Below are positions 6,978-14,534 of a stretch of DNA of 40,277 bases, piece by piece (positions within the stretch are counted from its first letter, which is position 1; each line of letters opens with the position of its first letter). Source of the stretch: Candidatus Iainarchaeum sp. (GTDB lineage Archaea > Iainarchaeota > Iainarchaeia > Iainarchaeales > DTGL01). A model generated the notes under the pieces. It did no database searches, was not told the origin of the DNA, and was given only the letters and a program-made list of their open reading frames with translations. Both the position numbers and the translations under genes were made by a program. The stretch covers positions 1 to 40,277 of the forward strand of contig JAGGVE010000020.1 in the NCBI GenBank assembly GCA_021163505.1. The letters run 5' to 3'.

Positions 6978-7331
6978 ATGGGAATCAAAAGCCGAATTGT
7001 GAGAAGAAAAGCGTTTCCAAAAGCCACACGTGTAAAATTTAACGCACTGACACAACAAATAGAAGCAAAATCCTCTCGAAGAATAGGCCCTGTAAAAATT
7101 GAAAGTTCCACAAAATACACCCCAAAAGGCAAATTTGTTTCGAGCTGGAAACGAGTTGAAAGACCAAGCTTAAGAAAGCCGGGCAGAAGGGTAATCAAAA
7201 CAACGATTGTTTCTAGGGAAGCTGGCAAAAAGGAAAAACTTGTGATAAAAGAGGTCCCTGGAAAAGCAGCATATGAGACTAAAGTAACAAAGAAGATCAA
7301 ATCGTTTTCAAGGAAAACAGTTAGGAAATAA
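6978..7331 (+). CDS. Small basic protein of unknown function
   Basis: This is a 117-residue protein with very high Lys/Arg content throughout (begins MGIKSRIVRRKAFPK, ends SFSRKTVRK). There is no signal peptide, membrane segment or cysteine pair. The start ATG follows GGAAGGTGATTTA, a good GGTGA-type site, and AT-rich TATA-like DNA (TATTAAATATG) lies about 40 bp upstream. I do not recognise the family. The charge suggests binding to RNA, ribosomes or DNA. A 145-codon frame on the other strand is its antisense shadow. Confidence 0.65.
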   Translation: MGIKSRIVRRKAFPKATRVKFNALTQQIEAKSSRRIGPVKIESSTKYTPKGKFVSSWKRVERPSLRKPGRRVIKTTIVSREAGKKEKLVIKEVPGKAAYETKVTKKIKSFSRKTVRK

Positions 7332-7350
7332 CAACGGGTGCTTACTCTAA

Positions 7351-7647
7351 TTAGATGCCAAGTTTTTTTCTCGCTTCATGGCTCATCCGCTCGGGAGTCC
7401 AGGCAGGTTCAAATATAAGCTGCACTTCAGCCTTTTTTACATTGGGCAATTTAGAAACGGCCTCTTCCACTTGCGCTTTTAAATAGCTTTGAAGTGGGCA
7501 AGCAGGATTTGTGAGAGTCATTTTTACATTTACTTCATTATTATTTACTTCTACACTATAAACCAAGCCGAGGTCCACTATACTTAGCCCTATTTCAGGG
7601 TCTATTACCTGCTTTAAGGTAGACCAAACTTCTTCTTTCGAGACCAT
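7351..7647 (-). CDS. DUF59/MIP18-family iron-sulfur assembly factor
   Basis: This is a 98-residue protein with the DUF59 pattern: VWSTLKQVIDPEIGLSIVDLGLVY at the N-terminus, then VKMTLTNPACPLQSYL with the conserved Cys, and VQLIFEPAWTPERMS at the end. Family members (SufT/PaaD/Cia2-like) help assemble or transfer Fe-S clusters. I placed the start at ATG 7647, because the frame extends 20 codons upstream only into the ferredoxin gene. It follows that gene by 5 bp on the same strand, which fits a shared iron-sulfur role. A TATA-like CATATAAAG just upstream could also give a separate transcript. Confidence 0.88.
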   Translation of the reverse strand: MVSKEEVWSTLKQVIDPEIGLSIVDLGLVYSVEVNNNEVNVKMTLTNPACPLQSYLKAQVEEAVSKLPNVKKAEVQLIFEPAWTPERMSHEARKKLGI

Positions 7648-7652
7648 AGATA

Positions 7653-7871
7653 TTACTTTATATGTATACATGTAACCGGGCAGTTCTGCGCAGCTTGCTT
7701 TGCACATTCTTGCTCTTCTGGAGTAAATTCCTTTTCGAGGACAAAATTGCCTCCCTCTGCTATGCCGCCTTTGAGCTTTGCTTTTGCACCTTCCATCTCA
7801 AACAAAGCAGGGCACAGAGCAACGCAGGTGCCACAACCAATGCATTTTTCAACTTCATGCACAACCTTCAT
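7653..7871 (-). CDS. Single-cluster 4Fe-4S ferredoxin
   Basis: This is a 72-residue protein. CIGCGTC (Cys10, 13, 16) plus Cys64 before Pro (NCPVTC) provide four ligands for one [4Fe-4S] cluster. Cys20 (ALCP) and Cys56 (ECAKQAAQ) correspond to the disulfide pair found in Thermotoga-type single-cluster ferredoxins, and Cys68 is extra. It is a cytoplasmic one-electron carrier. In this window it could serve the radical SAM enzymes, though the pairing is not shown. The DUF59 gene follows immediately. Confidence 0.92.
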   Translation of the reverse strand: MKVVHEVEKCIGCGTCVALCPALFEMEGAKAKLKGGIAEGGNFVLEKEFTPEEQECAKQAAQNCPVTCIHIK

Positions 7872-7896
7872 AGACTCACGCTCCTAAAAATTATTT

Positions 7897-9033
7897 TTAG
7901 CATTGTCCGCTAGCGCCTGTTTCGCCACTAAGCTCTTGAGAGCATTCATCTGGCTGTTCATTGAATGCCGAGCATATAGAATCCTTAAAGCTCTGCGGTG
8001 AACGATCGCCGCTATATTCGGTTTCGTTTATGAGGATTGTTGGCGATCCGCGTACATTATATTTTTCGTTAAGCTTTACCTCTTCTTCAAGCAATGAAAT
8101 TGCTTCATTGTTGAAGCATTCCTCTACCTTGGCAGTATCTATGCCAAGCGCTTGAGCCTGCTCTTTCCAGCAGTCATCTATATTGTTTAAATTACAGTTT
8201 CCTTGGTAGATTTTCTCAACATATGGCCAGAACTTATCTGGCTCATACTTCCATATGCAAAGCTGCCTTACATCCTCGCGAAGCTCTGCTACGCCGTGCA
8301 TTGAGCAATATTTTGCGTTTTCATCTAAGCAGTAATCTGGATAGCCGCTTCCATAGTTAGAGTAGATTACATAATGCGGCTCAAAATCTATAGTGTTACC
8401 TAAAAGTTCAACAGCTGGCTTCAAACCTTTTTCTGCTTGCTGACCGAATGGGCAGAAGCTCATAACGAACATAAGCACTTTCGGCTTGTCGCTTTTTGGG
8501 TATTCAACTGGCTCAGGCGTAGGCTGCTCAAATTTGAGTGGTTCGTTTAGGTCATATAACGGACCAATAATAATTTTTTCACCATCTTTTGTTGCGTATA
8601 TTGGACCTGCAGGCATGTTTCCTTTATCCGAAACTACTTCTGAGTCTATGTAATATAAATAATCGTTGTATGATTCTACTTTATTTATTTTCAGTTCCAT
8701 GCCCCTGCTTTTCAAAAAGCTTTCATCTACAAAATACTTTACCTTTTTCTTTACATCCTCTGGACTTATAAGCGCCAAACAAGCCATTCCTTCTGCGTTT
8801 CCACCTGGTGCAATAGCCGGCGCCTCACTCGGCTGGGATTGGCCGGGCTGTGCTTGCTGCGGGTAGAATGAAAGCACAGCAACAACACCAATCAATATGC
8901 CAAATAAACAGGAAAGCACTATAAAAAGCGCAGTTAAAACAGGCGCCTGTTTGAAGAGTTGCACTCCCTCATCTTTTTTTACTTCGCTCTTTTTCTCTTT
9001 GTTTTCTTTATTTTCAGAGTGTTTTTTGGCCAT
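7897..9033 (-). CDS. Membrane-anchored thioredoxin-fold (DsbA/GILT-like) protein
   Basis: This is a 378-residue protein. A lysine-rich cytoplasmic N-terminus (residues 1-25) is followed by one membrane helix (LTALFIVLSCLFGILIGVVAVL), a Pro/Gln-rich linker and an extracytoplasmic part. A conserved-looking domain near 85-165 precedes the thioredoxin fold: VLMFVMSFCPFGQQAEKGL holds the catalytic N-terminal Cys, and VRGSPTILI holds the cis-Pro loop. The second active-site Cys is replaced by Gly (CPFG). Many further cysteines occur in the helical insertion (YCLDENAKYC, QLCIWKY, GNCN, DDCWKE, VEECF) and at the C-terminus. It probably acts in thiol-disulfide exchange outside the membrane. ATG 9033 is preceded by GGTGGTTGT, the same leader type as TFB. 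Confidence 0.8.
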   Translation of the reverse strand: MAKKHSENKENKEKKSEVKKDEGVQLFKQAPVLTALFIVLSCLFGILIGVVAVLSFYPQQAQPGQSQPSEAPAIAPGGNAEGMACLALISPEDVKKKVKYFVDESFLKSRGMELKINKVESYNDYLYYIDSEVVSDKGNMPAGPIYATKDGEKIIIGPLYDLNEPLKFEQPTPEPVEYPKSDKPKVLMFVMSFCPFGQQAEKGLKPAVELLGNTIDFEPHYVIYSNYGSGYPDYCLDENAKYCSMHGVAELREDVRQLCIWKYEPDKFWPYVEKIYQGNCNLNNIDDCWKEQAQALGIDTAKVEECFNNEAISLLEEEVKLNEKYNVRGSPTILINETEYSGDRSPQSFKDSICSAFNEQPDECSQELSGETGASGQC

Positions 9034-9059
9034 ACAACCACCACGAAAAATTAAAGTAA

Positions 9060-9092
9060 GCGAATGTTTTTAAATATACTTATAATGTTCGC
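9060..9092. promoter_or_regulatory. Promoter of the thioredoxin-fold gene, flanked by short inverted arms
   Basis: On the minus strand TATATTTAAAAACATT (about 9080-9065) is a TATA-like element 35-45 bp before the ATG at 9033. GCGAA (9060-9064) and TTCGC (9088-9092) flank it as a short inverted repeat. Five-base arms could arise by chance. The rest of 9034-9201 is AT-rich without other content. Confidence 0.35.
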
Positions 9093-9201
9093 ATAGATTT
9101 CTTTTGCTGGTAGATTTTTACCTGATTGTTTAAGAATTTTTAACTTAATTTATTTAAAGGCAAAAATCGCAATTATTTTGTTGCTAAGAGAGTTGGTACC
9201 T

Positions 9202-9225
9202 GCCTGCTGCATTACTGCGGCAGGC
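9202..9225. terminator. Strong 10-bp hairpin downstream of the RHH gene
   Basis: GCCTGCTGCA (9202-9211) and TGCGGCAGGC (9216-9225) pair over 10 bp with one G-U and a TTAC loop. It lies 9 bp past the stop of the minus-strand gene at 9234. On the plus strand it is followed by a T-run (TCCTTTTTAT). A transcript-end structure for the minus-strand gene is the likeliest reading. Confidence 0.45.
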
Positions 9226-9233
9226 CATCCTTT

Positions 9234-9530
9234 TTATAAGCTTCTGAGAAGCTCCCTACCTCTTACTCCGATACGCTTTGTAACGCGCGCTGCCCGTGCT
9301 TTTTCTGGTCCTATAATCTGGGCAAGCTCTTCAAAGCTAAGCTTATCTTCAATAAACTTATCAAGAGCTTTTTTGTCTATGTTCCTTTCTTCTATTACCT
9401 TTTCAAGCGTATTTTCAAAGATCTCATTTATAAGTTCATCTCTTTTTTTGTCCTCCACCTTGGCCATTACTTCCAATTTTTTGGCAATATTTTCATCAAG
9501 CAGTATGGAGCATTTTTTCATTTTTGCCAT
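9234..9530 (-). CDS. Small ribbon-helix-helix-like protein, orphan antitoxin or regulator
   Basis: This is a 98-residue protein. KKCSILLDENIAKKLEVMAK followed by EDKKRDELINEIFENTLEKVI has the strand-helix-helix spacing of a MetJ/Arc DNA-binding fold. The C-terminal LSFEELAQIIGPEKARAARVTK is basic and helical. I chose the ATG at 9530, with GGTG upstream, over the GTG at 9539. No toxin gene is adjacent: the flanking sequence is a hairpin on one side and the purA promoter on the other. It is either an orphan antitoxin-like regulator or a transcription factor. Confidence in the fold is moderate. Confidence 0.6.
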   Translation of the reverse strand: MAKMKKCSILLDENIAKKLEVMAKVEDKKRDELINEIFENTLEKVIEERNIDKKALDKFIEDKLSFEELAQIIGPEKARAARVTKRIGVRGRELLRSL

Positions 9531-9629
9531 GCACACCACTCAAATAAGATGCGTATTTCTAATTTAAAGGTTTTGGTCTTGGAAAGAAGCATTTAAAAAT
9601 ATTTTAGTTCCACTTAGAAAGTGAATTGA

Positions 9630-10889
9630 GTGCCAGCAACACTTGTTTTAGGCATGCAGTTTGGTGATGAAGGCAAAGGCAAGGTGGTCGATTTCTTAGC
9701 CAGCAAAGCAGACATTGTTGTAAGGTTTAATGGTGGCAATAACGCTGGCCACACGGTTGTAGTGGCTGGCAAAACCTATAAATTTCATTTGATACCAAGT
9801 GGGGCTGTTCAGGATAAGCTCTGCTGCTTAGCAAGTGGCGTAGCAGTAAACCCAAAGGTGCTTCTTGAAGAGATTGAAATGTTGCAGCGAGAAGGCAGGA
9901 AGGTTAAGCTGGTTGTTGATGCTCGCGCGCAGATAATAATGCCCTACCATATTCTGCTTGATGGTGCAAAGGAAGCGAGGGCAAACAAAAAGATTGGGAC
10001 TACTAAGCGGGGTATTGGCCCTTGCTATGCAGATCGTGCAGCGAGAACAGGAATTCGCTTTGCGGAGTTCGTTGATTTGGAGCGATTTAAGGAGCGATTG
10101 AAAGCAGTGCTGCTTTTCAAGCAAAAAGAGCTTTCTGCTTATGGACTTAGCTGCCCGAACGAAGAAGAGATACTTAGAGAACATGAAAATGCTTGCAGAA
10201 AACTTAGGCAGTATTTAGGCGACGTTTCGCTTGTAGTGAGAGATGCTTTAAAAGAAGGCAAGCAAGTTCTGCTTGAAGGTGCTCAAGGCTTTTTTCTGGA
10301 CAATGATTTTGGCACTTATCCTTATGTTACAAGCTCGCATCCAACCACAGGCGGCGCTTTAATTGGTGTCGGCATTCCGCATAGCTCATTGGAGCGCATT
10401 ATAGGCGTTGCAAAAGCGTATTGCACGCGCGTGGGCTCAGGACCTTTTGTTACCGAGCTTGCCGGTGAGCTTGCAGATACTATAAGAAAAAAGGGGAAAG
10501 AGTATGGTACAACAACCGGCAGACCTAGGCGCATAGGCTGGCTTGACCTTGTTATGTTAAGAACTGCAAGCAGAATAAATGGAATAGATGAGCTAGCGAT
10601 AACAAAGCTCGATGTTCTTTCTGGAATCGAGAAGCTTAAAATCTGCTGTGCTTACAAGCTTGGTGGTAAAGAGCTAAAAGAAGTTCCTGCTGATACAGCT
10701 CTGGTTGAAAGATGTAAGCCTATATATAAAGAATTTGAAGGCTTCGAGCTGCCTGCAGAGATAAAGAAGCTTAGCGATTTGCCAGCACAAGCAAGAGAAT
10801 ATTTAAAATTCATAGAAACTGAGCTGAATGTGCCGATAAAAATAATTTCTTATGGCTCAGGCAGAAAGGATACACTTTTGATTGATTAG
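9630..10889 (+). CDS. purA: Adenylosuccinate synthetase
   Basis: This is a 419-residue protein that starts with GTG (GTGCCAGCA). MQFGDEGKGKVVDFLA near residues 9-23 is the PurA GTP-binding loop with the catalytic Asp and Lys. NGGNNAGHTVV, KIGTTKRGIGPCYADRAAR, EGAQG and TTGRPRRIGWLDL are further family blocks. It joins IMP to aspartate using GTP, the first step to AMP. purB, the next step, lies at 22431 and is not in the same operon. A TATA-like TTTAAAAATATT (about 9591-9602) only about 30 bp before the start implies a leaderless or nearly leaderless transcript. The length is normal for the family. Confidence 0.97.
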   Translation: MPATLVLGMQFGDEGKGKVVDFLASKADIVVRFNGGNNAGHTVVVAGKTYKFHLIPSGAVQDKLCCLASGVAVNPKVLLEEIEMLQREGRKVKLVVDARAQIIMPYHILLDGAKEARANKKIGTTKRGIGPCYADRAARTGIRFAEFVDLERFKERLKAVLLFKQKELSAYGLSCPNEEEILREHENACRKLRQYLGDVSLVVRDALKEGKQVLLEGAQGFFLDNDFGTYPYVTSSHPTTGGALIGVGIPHSSLERIIGVAKAYCTRVGSGPFVTELAGELADTIRKKGKEYGTTTGRPRRIGWLDLVMLRTASRINGIDELAITKLDVLSGIEKLKICCAYKLGGKELKEVPADTALVERCKPIYKEFEGFELPAEIKKLSDLPAQAREYLKFIETELNVPIKIISYGSGRKDTLLID

Positions 10890-10978
10890 AATTAACATCC
10901 AGTTATCTCTTTTTAATTTCATTTTTAGCTCGTTTGCTATTTCATCCTTCTAAATGGCAAAGACCCTATAGAAGCTCC

Positions 10979-11004
10979 AAGAATACCCAAAAAGAGCTAT
11001 TCTT
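10979..11004 (+). terminator. Possible weak terminator after purA
   Basis: AAGAATA (10979-10985) and TATTCTT (10998-11004) form a 7-bp inverted repeat with a 12-base loop. It is followed by pyrimidine-rich CTACCCTTCTCTTTTTC. It sits in the 139-bp gap between the convergent purA and isoprenoid-synthase-like genes. The rest of that gap is AT-rich and featureless. Confidence 0.3.
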
Positions 11005-11028
11005 CTACCCTTCTCTTTTTCATTTTTA

Positions 11029-11949
11029 TTACCTGTAAAAACGCATTAAAACTTTGGATTCAAAAAAAGTTTTTTCGAGCTCTCTCAGGAAATCAAATGC
11101 ATCACTGCCAACCTGAATTTCGTCAAGATACCTGTAAAACAGAGCCCTAACCTCGTTTAGGGTTTTTGGAGCCCTTTTTTCAAGCCATTTGATTGTAACC
11201 CTTTTGCTTCTTAAACCTCTTTCAACAGCCTCTTTTTCTTCCGGGTGTCGAGTCAAAAAAGAAACAAAAATGTTCTGGTTTCGACCATAGTCCAAATGCA
11301 AATCCCGCATATCGTCAGCTATTTGGGCAGCCAGCGACCAGTTGCGCAGCGCTTTGCCAGCCAGTTTTGCCTCTTCTTCTGAAAGGTCATTTAAAAGCGC
11401 CATTATCTTACCCAGTGCTTCAAATCCCTTGCCGGTGGTGTTCTCTTTCCACGAGATAACTTTATCGGGGCTTGCGAAATAACCAAGTTCCATTTCCTTC
11501 AAATATTCTCTAAATACAGCCCTTCTCGTTTCAGCAAAAATTTTCAAAATTTGTTTTTTTGTTTTATTTTTCAGGGGCATTCTAGAGATTAGTGAGATAA
11601 ACGCTGTGATTGTTTGTTTGGTCCTTTCATCTTCTTTCAATTGTTTAAACTTTTTAAGTTTTCTTTCTCTCACAAGCCTTTCAGCCAAGTCATCGAATGC
11701 TCGCATCCAGGTGTAGATAAGACTCAATGCCTTTGCAGATTCTTTTCGTTTAAATTTGATTCCCTTTTCACGCGCAAACCTTTGGAAAATATCGAGCATT
11801 AAATAGTAGTGTACTTTTGGTTTCGTGCCTAGTCTTAAAAGCACTCTTCGCTCACGAAAGTTTAAAAATCTATTAAAAGCAGCTTTCGTAACAGTTTTTG
11901 CAACTTTCTTGCGAAATCCCCTTATGGGCTTTGCTGTGCGCGAAGGCAT
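11029..11949 (-). CDS. Class I isoprenoid-synthase-like protein
   Basis: This is a 306-residue, mostly helical, basic protein. It carries two acidic motifs in the order and spacing of class I isoprenoid synthases. The first is TWMRAFDDLAERL near residue 82. The second, AAQIADDMRDLHLDYGRNQN near residues 210-229, resembles the DDxxD of polyprenyl-diphosphate synthases and the D-x3-D-x3-GR of squalene/phytoene synthases. These motifs normally bind Mg-diphosphate of a prenyl substrate. The first motif is shorter than the usual DDxxD. The N-terminus (MPSRTAKPIRGFRKK) is strongly basic with no membrane segment. Product and chain length cannot be read from sequence. It stands alone: divergent from the toxin-antitoxin pair and convergent with purA. 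Confidence 0.65.
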   Translation of the reverse strand: MPSRTAKPIRGFRKKVAKTVTKAAFNRFLNFRERRVLLRLGTKPKVHYYLMLDIFQRFAREKGIKFKRKESAKALSLIYTWMRAFDDLAERLVRERKLKKFKQLKEDERTKQTITAFISLISRMPLKNKTKKQILKIFAETRRAVFREYLKEMELGYFASPDKVISWKENTTGKGFEALGKIMALLNDLSEEEAKLAGKALRNWSLAAQIADDMRDLHLDYGRNQNIFVSFLTRHPEEKEAVERGLRSKRVTIKWLEKRAPKTLNEVRALFYRYLDEIQVGSDAFDFLRELEKTFFESKVLMRFYR

Positions 11950-12046
11950 AAAACATAAATTAATTGGCTATTTAAAATTGTTTCCATTTCTTTTACTTTA
12001 AAACCTTTTTCCTAGTAGGCCTTCTGTTTAGTTATGTGCACTAAAT

Positions 12047-12075
12047 GCGCAATATTTATATAATTTAATGTGCGC
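12047..12075. promoter_or_regulatory. Promoter/operator of the RHH-RelE pair
   Basis: The TATA-like ATATTTATATAATTTAA (12052-12068) lies about 35 bp before the antitoxin start. It is bracketed by GCGCA (12047-12051) and TGCGC (12071-12075). A dyad over the TATA box is what an autoregulating antitoxin would be expected to bind. Confidence 0.5.
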
Positions 12076-12096
12076 CTATTGTATAGGTGAATGCTT

Positions 12097-12333
12097 ATGA
12101 ATGTGAAGCTTGGAGTGCCCTATGAGATGATAATAAAAAAGATTATTGAGAAAGGGTATGCTGGGAATCAAACTGAAGTGATACGGCAAGCTTTGCTTGC
12201 ATATGAAAGATTGCTTGAAGAGGAAGAGGTGGTGCTTGTAAATAGAGGCATTAAACTTGAAATGCAGGAAATAAAAGCAGGCAGGATAAAAACCAAAAGT
12301 TTGAAGAGTATAAAAAAGAAGTACAAGTTGTGA
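12097..12333 (+). CDS. Ribbon-helix-helix antitoxin
   Basis: This is a 78-residue protein. The N-terminal MNVKLGVPYEMIIKKIIEKG and NQTEVIRQALLAYERLLEE form the strand-helix-helix of a ParD/CopG-type DNA-binding dimer. The lysine-rich C-terminus (KAGRIKTKSLKSIKKKYKL) is the part that usually wraps the toxin. I chose ATG 12097 because AGGTGA sits 6 bases before it, whereas the in-frame ATG at 12091 directly abuts that site. The toxin gene begins 6 bp after the stop. Confidence 0.8.
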   Translation: MNVKLGVPYEMIIKKIIEKGYAGNQTEVIRQALLAYERLLEEEEVVLVNRGIKLEMQEIKAGRIKTKSLKSIKKKYKL

Positions 12334-12339
12334 GCATGC

Positions 12340-12600
12340 ATGAAAATACTATTCTCTGAGAGGGCAGAAAAAGAATTGGAAAGTGCTGATCATAGCTTGA
12401 GAAAACTTTTCATAAAGCATGCAGAAAAAATTGCTTTAATGCCACTGCGAAAGCATATGCGATTTGGTATGCCTTTCAATGTCGAAAAGGTGACCAAACA
12501 GGCAAGAATCGTCTACCATATAGAAAAAAATATCTGCTATATATTGCACTGTTTTAAAACACACAAGGAATATGAAAGGTGGTACAAGTCGTTTAAGTAG
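12340..12600 (+). CDS. RelE/ParE-family toxin
   Basis: This is an 86-residue protein. FSERAEKELESADHSLRKLFIKHAEKI, RFGMPFNVEKVTKQARIVYHIE and ICYILHCFKTHKEYERWYKS match the RelE/ParE fold: a two-helix hairpin, then a beta-sheet with the conserved RIVY-x-I strand and a C-terminal F-K-x-H-x-EY segment. The Arg and His/Tyr residues at the end suggest a ribosome-dependent mRNA nuclease of the RelE type more than ParE. It is translated from the same message as the antitoxin. The following 58 bp hold no recognisable feature. Confidence 0.8.
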   Translation: MKILFSERAEKELESADHSLRKLFIKHAEKIALMPLRKHMRFGMPFNVEKVTKQARIVYHIEKNICYILHCFKTHKEYERWYKSFK

Positions 12601-12658
12601 TTCTGCTATTGGACAGCCACTTAATAAATTTTTACCATGCCTTTCGAAACAGAACCGG

Positions 12659-13543
12659 TTATTTTTCTCCCTCAACTTTCTTCTTTATAAATTCCATCAT
12701 CTTCTTTGGCACTGTGTTGCCTAGGAATTTTCTAAATGGCCCTGGCTGAAAGTTTGCCTCAATCACTGCAAAGCCCTGCTTTGTAAGGTTTGTTTCTATA
12801 AAATCTACTGCACAGATATCAAAGCCTAGGACACGAGCGGCTTTCACAGCATACTTTTCCATCTTTTTATTGCCTTCAATTATTTCCGCTTTGCCGCCTC
12901 TGCTTATGTTTGCGCGCCAGTCGCCCGGCTTTCCTGTCCTTTTTACACTCAGCACCTCATCGCCAAATACATAGCACCTAATATCGCTATTCTTGCCTGG
13001 AACAAAGCGTTGCGCAGATATATAATCCTCGAAGAGGTGTACCGTATCTAGAATTGAAAGCAATTGCTTTTTATCTCTTACAAGCATTACTCCTTTGCCT
13101 GCAAAGCCGCTTATAAGCTTCAAAACAACGGGAAAGCCGAATTCTTTTACAATATTTTCCATTGCCTGTGGTGAAGCGCTGAGCGATGTGAGCAAACAGG
13201 GCACCTTGTTCTCTGCAAGTTTCTTTATTGTGAAATATTTGTGGTTCGCTAACTGGTAACCTTTAAGAGAAACCGGCGTATATATCGAAGCATTGTCTAG
13301 TATCCTAAGGATGGCTTCGCCCATAAAGAAATCGCTCGAACCGAAACGGGGATAGCAGGCATCGAACTCAAGCAGATTTGTTTCTTTATATAAAATTTTT
13401 GTGGTGCCGTTCTCTTCAACTATGCGAAGCTTGTTTATAGGCACGAATAGCGCTTTATCAAACACGCGCTTAGCTTCTTTTATCAGAAGCTTATTATTTC
13501 CTTTATTATAGTGCGTTGCAGCGATTATAGCAATGCTTGCCAT
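12659..13543 (-). CDS. RimK-like ATP-grasp ligase, catalytic residues intact
   Basis: This is a 294-residue protein that starts at ATG 13543, 2 bp after the preceding stop; the longer frame would run inside that gene. The ATP-grasp core is complete: VVLKLISGFAGKGVMLV with nucleotide-binding Lys142 and a glycine loop, FVPGKNSDIRCYVFGDEVLSV, GDWRANISRGGKAEII (the RimK/LysX N-x-S-R-G-G block), and metal ligands Asp247, Glu262 and Asn264 (VIEANFQPG). The family joins an amino acid, often glutamate, to a protein or peptide C-terminus with ATP. The substrate here is unknown. The gene follows a degenerate paralogue and faces a retropepsin gene, which suggests a joint modification/processing system. 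Confidence 0.88.
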   Translation of the reverse strand: MASIAIIAATHYNKGNNKLLIKEAKRVFDKALFVPINKLRIVEENGTTKILYKETNLLEFDACYPRFGSSDFFMGEAILRILDNASIYTPVSLKGYQLANHKYFTIKKLAENKVPCLLTSLSASPQAMENIVKEFGFPVVLKLISGFAGKGVMLVRDKKQLLSILDTVHLFEDYISAQRFVPGKNSDIRCYVFGDEVLSVKRTGKPGDWRANISRGGKAEIIEGNKKMEKYAVKAARVLGFDICAVDFIETNLTKQGFAVIEANFQPGPFRKFLGNTVPKKMMEFIKKKVEGEK

Positions 13544-13544
13544 T

Positions 13545-14384
13545 TTAAGCACCAGAAACCTTTTCTTTAAAGAGCGAAGCGACCTCTTCAAATATATTTT
13601 CGCCTGTTTTCTTAGTGAAAACAACCATATTCACATAGGGCTTTACTTTAAGCACGAAGCCTTTGCACATCTTTACAGTTGCGATATCACAGCTACAGAC
13701 GCTTGCCGCCTGTATTGCTGTTTCTTCCTCTGCTTTTGATAGCTTTGAGGGCAAAGCCTTTTTTAATGGCTGCAGGCTTCCATCTTCTTTCACCATTCTT
13801 TTCAAATTGTACACCTTATCACCTATTACTGCGCAATGATCTACTTCGCCGGCAATGTACTCGCGAATAATTGCATTATCTGCTTGTACGCGTTCAGCTA
13901 AAGATGCTAGCATCTTTTCATCGTTTGCTATGAAGCTCTGTATCTTCTCGCCTTTTGAGTATAATTTCAAAAGCACAGGGTAGCTGAATTTTTCAGCAAC
14001 TGCTTTAATCTGCTCCACATTGCCAAGAATTGTTGTGCGCGGAATCTTTATGTTGTATTCGTTTAGCACACTTAATTGAAGCAGCTCATTGCTTCCGATA
14101 TAATATGAATTTTTCTTCACCTGACAATAAATGCCACGCCTCTCTATCTCATCTAATAAAGGCTCTACAAACTGGGTGAGCTTTAAAGGTGTTTCTAAAT
14201 AGATTGCTTTTATTTTGCTCAAGCCAAGCTTCGAATTTTTTATCTTTGAACCGCTCATATTTGTGAATAATGTAAGCTCGCGCACAGTTATAGCTTTTAC
14301 ATCAAGCCCTGCTTGCCTAAACGCATCTTTTAAGAAAGTGAATCGTTTCTTTTCGCCTTCCACAGCCATTAGAAGTTTTTCCAT
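13545..14384 (-). CDS. Degenerate RimK-like ATP-grasp paralogue (probable pseudoenzyme)
   Basis: This is a 279-residue protein with the same fold layout as the next gene: YYIGSNELLQLSVLNEYNIKIP, SYPVLLKLYSKGEKIQSF, IIREYIAGEVDHCAVIGDKVYNLKR and CDIATVKMCKGFVLKVKPY. The glycine loop is replaced by SKGEKIQS. The metal ligands Asp, Glu and Asn of the active copy align with Lys238, Val247 and Pro249, and the N-x-S-R-G-G block is gone. Ligase chemistry is therefore unlikely, although Lys140 remains. The frame is intact and cotranscribed, so it is probably a working non-catalytic subunit or substrate-recognition partner. It is the first gene of the operon and diverges from the protease gene at 14535. 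Confidence 0.75.
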   Translation of the reverse strand: MEKLLMAVEGEKKRFTFLKDAFRQAGLDVKAITVRELTLFTNMSGSKIKNSKLGLSKIKAIYLETPLKLTQFVEPLLDEIERRGIYCQVKKNSYYIGSNELLQLSVLNEYNIKIPRTTILGNVEQIKAVAEKFSYPVLLKLYSKGEKIQSFIANDEKMLASLAERVQADNAIIREYIAGEVDHCAVIGDKVYNLKRMVKEDGSLQPLKKALPSKLSKAEEETAIQAASVCSCDIATVKMCKGFVLKVKPYVNMVVFTKKTGENIFEEVASLFKEKVSGA

Positions 14385-14534
14385 AAATGCCCCCCAACTA
14401 GCATATTAGAATAACATTCAATAAATATATACCTTTGCATTCCTCCAATAAAAAAATTACCTATTTTATGGCATATTCTTTTTTATAAGAGTGCCTCTTC
14501 TTTAAAAATTTTTTGATTTTTCCTTTGTGTTGTT

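Noticed and set aside
6863-7300. 145-codon minus-strand open frame
   Set aside because: It overlaps tRNA-Leu and is antisense to the 117-residue basic protein, which has a good ribosome binding site and promoter. The minus frame only looks hydrophobic because it mirrors Lys codons.
7648-7707. Upstream extension of the DUF59 gene
   Set aside because: The 20 extra codons lie inside the ferredoxin gene in another frame and do not match the family's N-terminus.
9178-9567. 129-codon plus-strand open frame
   Set aside because: It is antisense to the ribbon-helix-helix gene and is a run of Ser/Leu/Phe typical of a mirrored charged helix.
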